Shown here in pieces: positions 6,657 through 8,773 of a stretch of 8,773 nucleotides of DNA. The DNA lies in NCBI GenBank assembly GCA_902803305.1, contig CADCPL010000057.1, positions 1 to 8,773 of the forward strand, read 5' to 3'. Under the pieces are notes generated by a model. The model did not search any database. It was not told the origin of the DNA and saw only the letters and a list, made by a program, of their open reading frames with translations. This DNA comes from an uncultured Lachnospiraceae bacterium (GTDB lineage: Bacteria; Bacillota; Clostridia; Lachnospirales; Lachnospiraceae). Position numbers and translations under genes: made by a program. Every line of letters begins with the position of its first letter. The stretch's first letter is position 1.

Positions 6657-6677
6657 GGATTTCACGAAGTGAAATTC
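6657..6677 (+). repeat. GAA-loop hairpin in the leader of the HD-GYP gene
   Basis: ATTTCAC (6659-6665) and GTGAAAT (6669-6675) form a 7-bp perfect stem with a GAA loop; a G-U and a G-C pair extend it outward. The core CACGAAGTG is identical to the inner hairpin at 6069-6077. The 3' edge (TTCGG, 6675-6679) can alternatively pair with CCGGAA (6691-6696) just before the next start codon, so two folds compete. No T run follows, so it is not a terminator. Confidence 0.6.
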
Positions 6678-6702
6678 GGAGTCCTGATGACCGGAAAATG
6701 TC

Positions 6703-7761
6703 ATGAAAAAAGTAAATGTTAGCGAGCTTACCGGTGGCGAGTATCTTGCAAGTCCGGTAAAGCTGTCCGACAATCAAACATTGTTTTATGAAGGAACCTG
6801 TCTGTATATGAAGCATATAGAGACACTGGTTTCTTCCGGCATAAATGAGGTCGAGATCTTTGAGCCGACCACTCTTTCTCCCAAGGAAAAAATGGTCATT
6901 AAAGAGGAACTCAAGTCGGATTGTTCTAACAAGATCCATGATGTGATGGACAGGTATGTTACGTATGACAGTGGGATAGAAGAGATATCGGAAACGGCAA
7001 ACGAGATCGTTGATGACATGTTTTCCCGTGAGGAGATCGTGGACAGAGTCTATGATATCCGCGAGAGGAACGGAGACCTTTATGACCACAGTGTTATGGT
7101 CGCATCACTTTCGATCATCACGGCTCTTAAGATGAACCTGTCCAAACTGGAAGTGTATGATATAGGTGTCGGTAGCCTTCTTCATGATATGGGACTGAGA
7201 TATCTGTCGGTTCCGTACCAGGATATCAATGTCGAAGAAGAGTTTGATCCCGAATCACTTTTCGAATACAGGAAGCATACGCTGTACGGATTTTCTTCCG
7301 TAGAGAAGGAAACCTGGATGAGCAATGAATCCAAGAAGATCATACTGTTCCATCATGAAAGACTCGATCGCAGCGGGTATCCGTTCAAGCATGTAGTCAT
7401 GCCGATCAGTGTCAGGATAGTTGCGATAGCCGATGCGTTTGACGACAGGCTTTGTGGTATCGGAGTAAAGAGAGGCAACGTCAGACAGGCGATAGAGTAC
7501 ATCAGGAACGGTCGTGACTCATTATTCGAAGGCAGGATCGTTGACTATTTCCTTGAGTTCATTGCCGCATATCCGGTAGGAACGACGGTTATACTAAGTA
7601 ACGGTGACGAGGCTATCGTCATCGAACAGAACGAGCATTTTACGGACCGTCCCAAGATCAAGCTTATAAAGGATCGGAGCGGTAAAGAATATGAAGAAGA
7701 CAAACTGATCGATCTTCTCGAGAATGACGAGTTATCAATCGATTATGCCAAGGAGCGATAA
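6703..7761 (+). CDS. HD-GYP domain protein, possible cyclic-di-GMP phosphodiesterase with atypical motifs
   Basis: HD-GYP proteins hydrolyse the second messenger cyclic di-GMP using two or three metal ions. Residues 1-55 form the small beta-rich N-terminal module often seen in these proteins. The HD-GYP domain spans about 125-285: H129, HD (161-162), H192, HH (217-218) and D244 match the metal-ligand positions, and SGYP (224-227) matches the GYP loop. A C-terminal tail starts with YPVGT (290-294). Two positions differ from the canonical family: HDIGK reads HDMGL (161-165, Lys replaced by Leu) and HHExxDGxGYP reads HHERLDRSGYP (Gly replaced by Arg 223). The usual DALTSxRPY segment is also unlike the norm (DDRLCGIG). 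It may be active, altered in substrate, or a binding-only protein. The start is fixed by an in-frame stop at 6688-6690. The RBS is weak (GGAA). The 3' end overlaps the next gene. Confidence 0.88.
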   Translation: MKKVNVSELTGGEYLASPVKLSDNQTLFYEGTCLYMKHIETLVSSGINEVEIFEPTTLSPKEKMVIKEELKSDCSNKIHDVMDRYVTYDSGIEEISETANEIVDDMFSREEIVDRVYDIRERNGDLYDHSVMVASLSIITALKMNLSKLEVYDIGVGSLLHDMGLRYLSVPYQDINVEEEFDPESLFEYRKHTLYGFSSVEKETWMSNESKKIILFHHERLDRSGYPFKHVVMPISVRIVAIADAFDDRLCGIGVKRGNVRQAIEYIRNGRDSLFEGRIVDYFLEFIAAYPVGTTVILSNGDEAIVIEQNEHFTDRPKIKLIKDRSGKEYEEDKLIDLLENDELSIDYAKER

Positions 7762-8633
7762 TGCATAAGTATTTACGAGCCGTAGGCTTTTCCAAGATAG
7801 ATAATAAAAAAGAACTTAAGGATATGCTCAATGATGTGATATCCAGTCCCAACAGAAAGGACTACGTTGAGACCGGAAACTCCATCATGGTCGAGTATTC
7901 CAAGAACTATTGTCCTTCGTGTGGGATAACTCTTCGCGGAGAGTATGATGATGAGAATAATCTTACTCTTGATTTTTATTACCCGTTCGCATCGGGTGTG
8001 GAAGTGTCAACAACGGAGGAGCTATGCATAGAGCGTCATGCCGATAAGGAATCCTTTGCTGCGATGTGCGAAGACTGCCGTCTCGGTGCGACCATCATAT
8101 ACTACGTACAGAACGGCATGGCAGTCATGAGGAAGATGACGGAGACTGGAAAAGATCAGCTCCAGGCATCGACATTCCTGTCAGCATTGTCACTCGGCGG
8201 CACGATAATGCTTCCGATCAAGAAGGACAGAAAGCAGCAGGAAAAACTGGACAAGGCTTTTGCGGACAGGAGCAAGCGCATGTTCGCTGCCAGAAAAGGC
8301 GACGAAGAAGCGATCGAACAACTGACGCTCGAGGATATCGATACATACAGTTCAGTATCAAAGAGGATCATGACGGAGGATGTATTTTCGATCGTGGATA
8401 CGTACTTTATGCCCAACGGAGTTGAATGCGACCACTATTCCGTTCTCGGTCTGATCACCGGGTTTACGCTTGAGACCAACGCACTTACATCCGAAAAAGT
8501 ATACTGCTTCACGCTCGAGTGTAACGGCATACCTATAACCACATGCATCAATGAAAAAGATGTACTCGGCGAGCCGCAGATCGGTCGCCGCTTTAGAGGA
8601 AACATCTGGCTTCAGGGTGAAGTCAGAATGTAA
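7761..8633 (+). CDS. DUF3881 family protein
   Basis: This 290-residue soluble protein matches the DUF3881 family, which I know mainly from Lachnospiraceae and for which no function is established. Conserved segments I recognise are the start MHKYLRAVGFS, the middle part ERHADKESFAAMCEDCRLG followed by IIYYVQNG, SALSLGGTIMLPI, RIMTEDVFSIVDTYFMPNGVECDHYSVLG, and the end NEKDVLGEPQIGRRFRGNIWLQG. There is no signal peptide or membrane segment. Two CxxC pairs (C51/C54 and C103/C106) could bind a metal; I do not recall these as general family features. The ATG shares its A with the stop of the HD-GYP gene (TAATG), and AGGAG (7751-7755) lies 5 nt upstream inside that gene, so the two are surely co-transcribed and probably translationally coupled. 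The role is unknown. Confidence 0.9.
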   Translation: MHKYLRAVGFSKIDNKKELKDMLNDVISSPNRKDYVETGNSIMVEYSKNYCPSCGITLRGEYDDENNLTLDFYYPFASGVEVSTTEELCIERHADKESFAAMCEDCRLGATIIYYVQNGMAVMRKMTETGKDQLQASTFLSALSLGGTIMLPIKKDRKQQEKLDKAFADRSKRMFAARKGDEEAIEQLTLEDIDTYSSVSKRIMTEDVFSIVDTYFMPNGVECDHYSVLGLITGFTLETNALTSEKVYCFTLECNGIPITTCINEKDVLGEPQIGRRFRGNIWLQGEVRM

Positions 8634-8641
8634 GATCGTCA

Positions 8642-8671
8642 TTGTAAGCAGACCGCAATCTGTGATACAAT
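8642..8671 (+). promoter_or_regulatory. Probable promoter of the tRNA-Arg gene
   Basis: TTGTAA (8642-8647) and TACAAT (8666-8671) are spaced 18 bp apart, with TGA just before the -10 giving an extended -10. Transcription would begin near 8678, about 9 nt before the mature tRNA. The -35 is only a fair match (4 of 6). No convincing terminator for the preceding operon is visible between 8634 and 8686, so read-through from the DUF3881 gene is also possible. Confidence 0.5.
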
Positions 8672-8686
8672 ATATATTTGTAATCG

Positions 8687-8760
8687 GTCCACGTAGCTCA
8701 GCTGGATAGAGCACTCGCCTCCTAAGCGAGGGGTCGGTGGTTCGAATCCACTCGCGGACG
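8687..8760 (+). tRNA. tRNA-Arg (anticodon CCT)
   Basis: A full cloverleaf can be drawn in 74 nt. The acceptor arms are GTCCACG (8687-8693) and CGCGGAC (8753-8759), with discriminator G 8760. The D stem is GCTC/GAGC (8696-8699 and 8709-8712). The anticodon stem is CTCGC/GCGAG with loop CTCCTAA (8719-8725), giving anticodon CCT at 8721-8723. The T arm is GGTGG-TTCGAAT-CCACT. The tRNA reads AGG arginine codons. The 3' CCA is not encoded (T and A-rich sequence follows), so it must be added by the CCA enzyme. The fifth acceptor pair is an A/C mismatch (8691 with 8755), and the T stem has one G/T pair. Confidence 0.95.
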
Positions 8761-8773
8761 TAAAAAAATAAAC

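Noticed and set aside
6677..6702. CTGATGA (6684-6690) followed by GAAA (6694-6697), resembling a hammerhead ribozyme core
   Set aside because: Only three bases separate the two boxes, so stem II cannot form, and no suitable stem I or cleavage triplet arrangement is present.
8066..8425. A 119-codon open frame on the + strand inside the DUF3881 gene
   Set aside because: It lies in a different frame within a strongly recognised gene, has no RBS of its own and no family resemblance.
8648..8663. Small inverted repeat (CAGA with TCTG) after the DUF3881 gene as a terminator
   Set aside because: The stem is only four pairs, with a six-base loop and no T run; it overlaps the probable tRNA promoter.

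Overview
The window looks like an origin-proximal chromosome segment from a low-to-mid-GC Gram-positive anaerobe of the class Clostridia, most likely family Lachnospiraceae. The reasons are the gene order mnmE-mnmG-rsmG-parA-parB, the perfect parS sites, a DUF4446 gene directly after parB, and a DUF3881 protein, a family I know essentially from Lachnospiraceae. The family placement is inference from recognised families and codon habits (many ATA, AGA and GGA codons); no database search was possible. All protein genes lie on the + strand. I see no mobile element, CRISPR array or prophage gene.

Layout. (1) 1-4077 is a tightly packed run: the 3' part of mnmE (5' end outside the window), mnmG (overlapping by 4 nt), rsmG, and an unnamed acidic coiled-coil gene. 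The first three products act on translation RNAs: MnmE and MnmG together modify the wobble uridine of some tRNAs, and RsmG methylates 16S rRNA. The fourth resembles the sensor region of DegS-type histidine kinases with the catalytic parts missing. (2) 4078-4347 is a non-coding centromere and control region. It holds two perfect parS palindromes 49 bp apart, a third half-destroyed copy, a good extended -10 promoter and a leader of about 90 nt. The first parS is followed by six T residues and may also act as a weak terminator. (3) 4348-6022 is parA-parB, the chromosome segregation ATPase and the CTP-dependent clamp that loads at parS. (4) 6023-8633 is a second cluster: a one-pass membrane protein (DUF4446), an HD-GYP-domain protein with non-canonical motif residues, and a DUF3881 protein whose start codon overlaps the preceding stop. 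Hairpins occupy both gaps around the DUF4446 gene. (5) 8634-8760 carries a probable tRNA promoter and a tRNA-Arg(CCT) gene.

No single gene here is clearly a new system. The parts best worth a second look are the kinase-like stub beside the centromere, the parS array with its decayed copy and possible terminator overlap, the hairpins flanking the DUF4446 gene (two share a CACGAAGTG core), the altered HD-GYP motifs, and the paired CxxC motifs in the DUF3881 protein.
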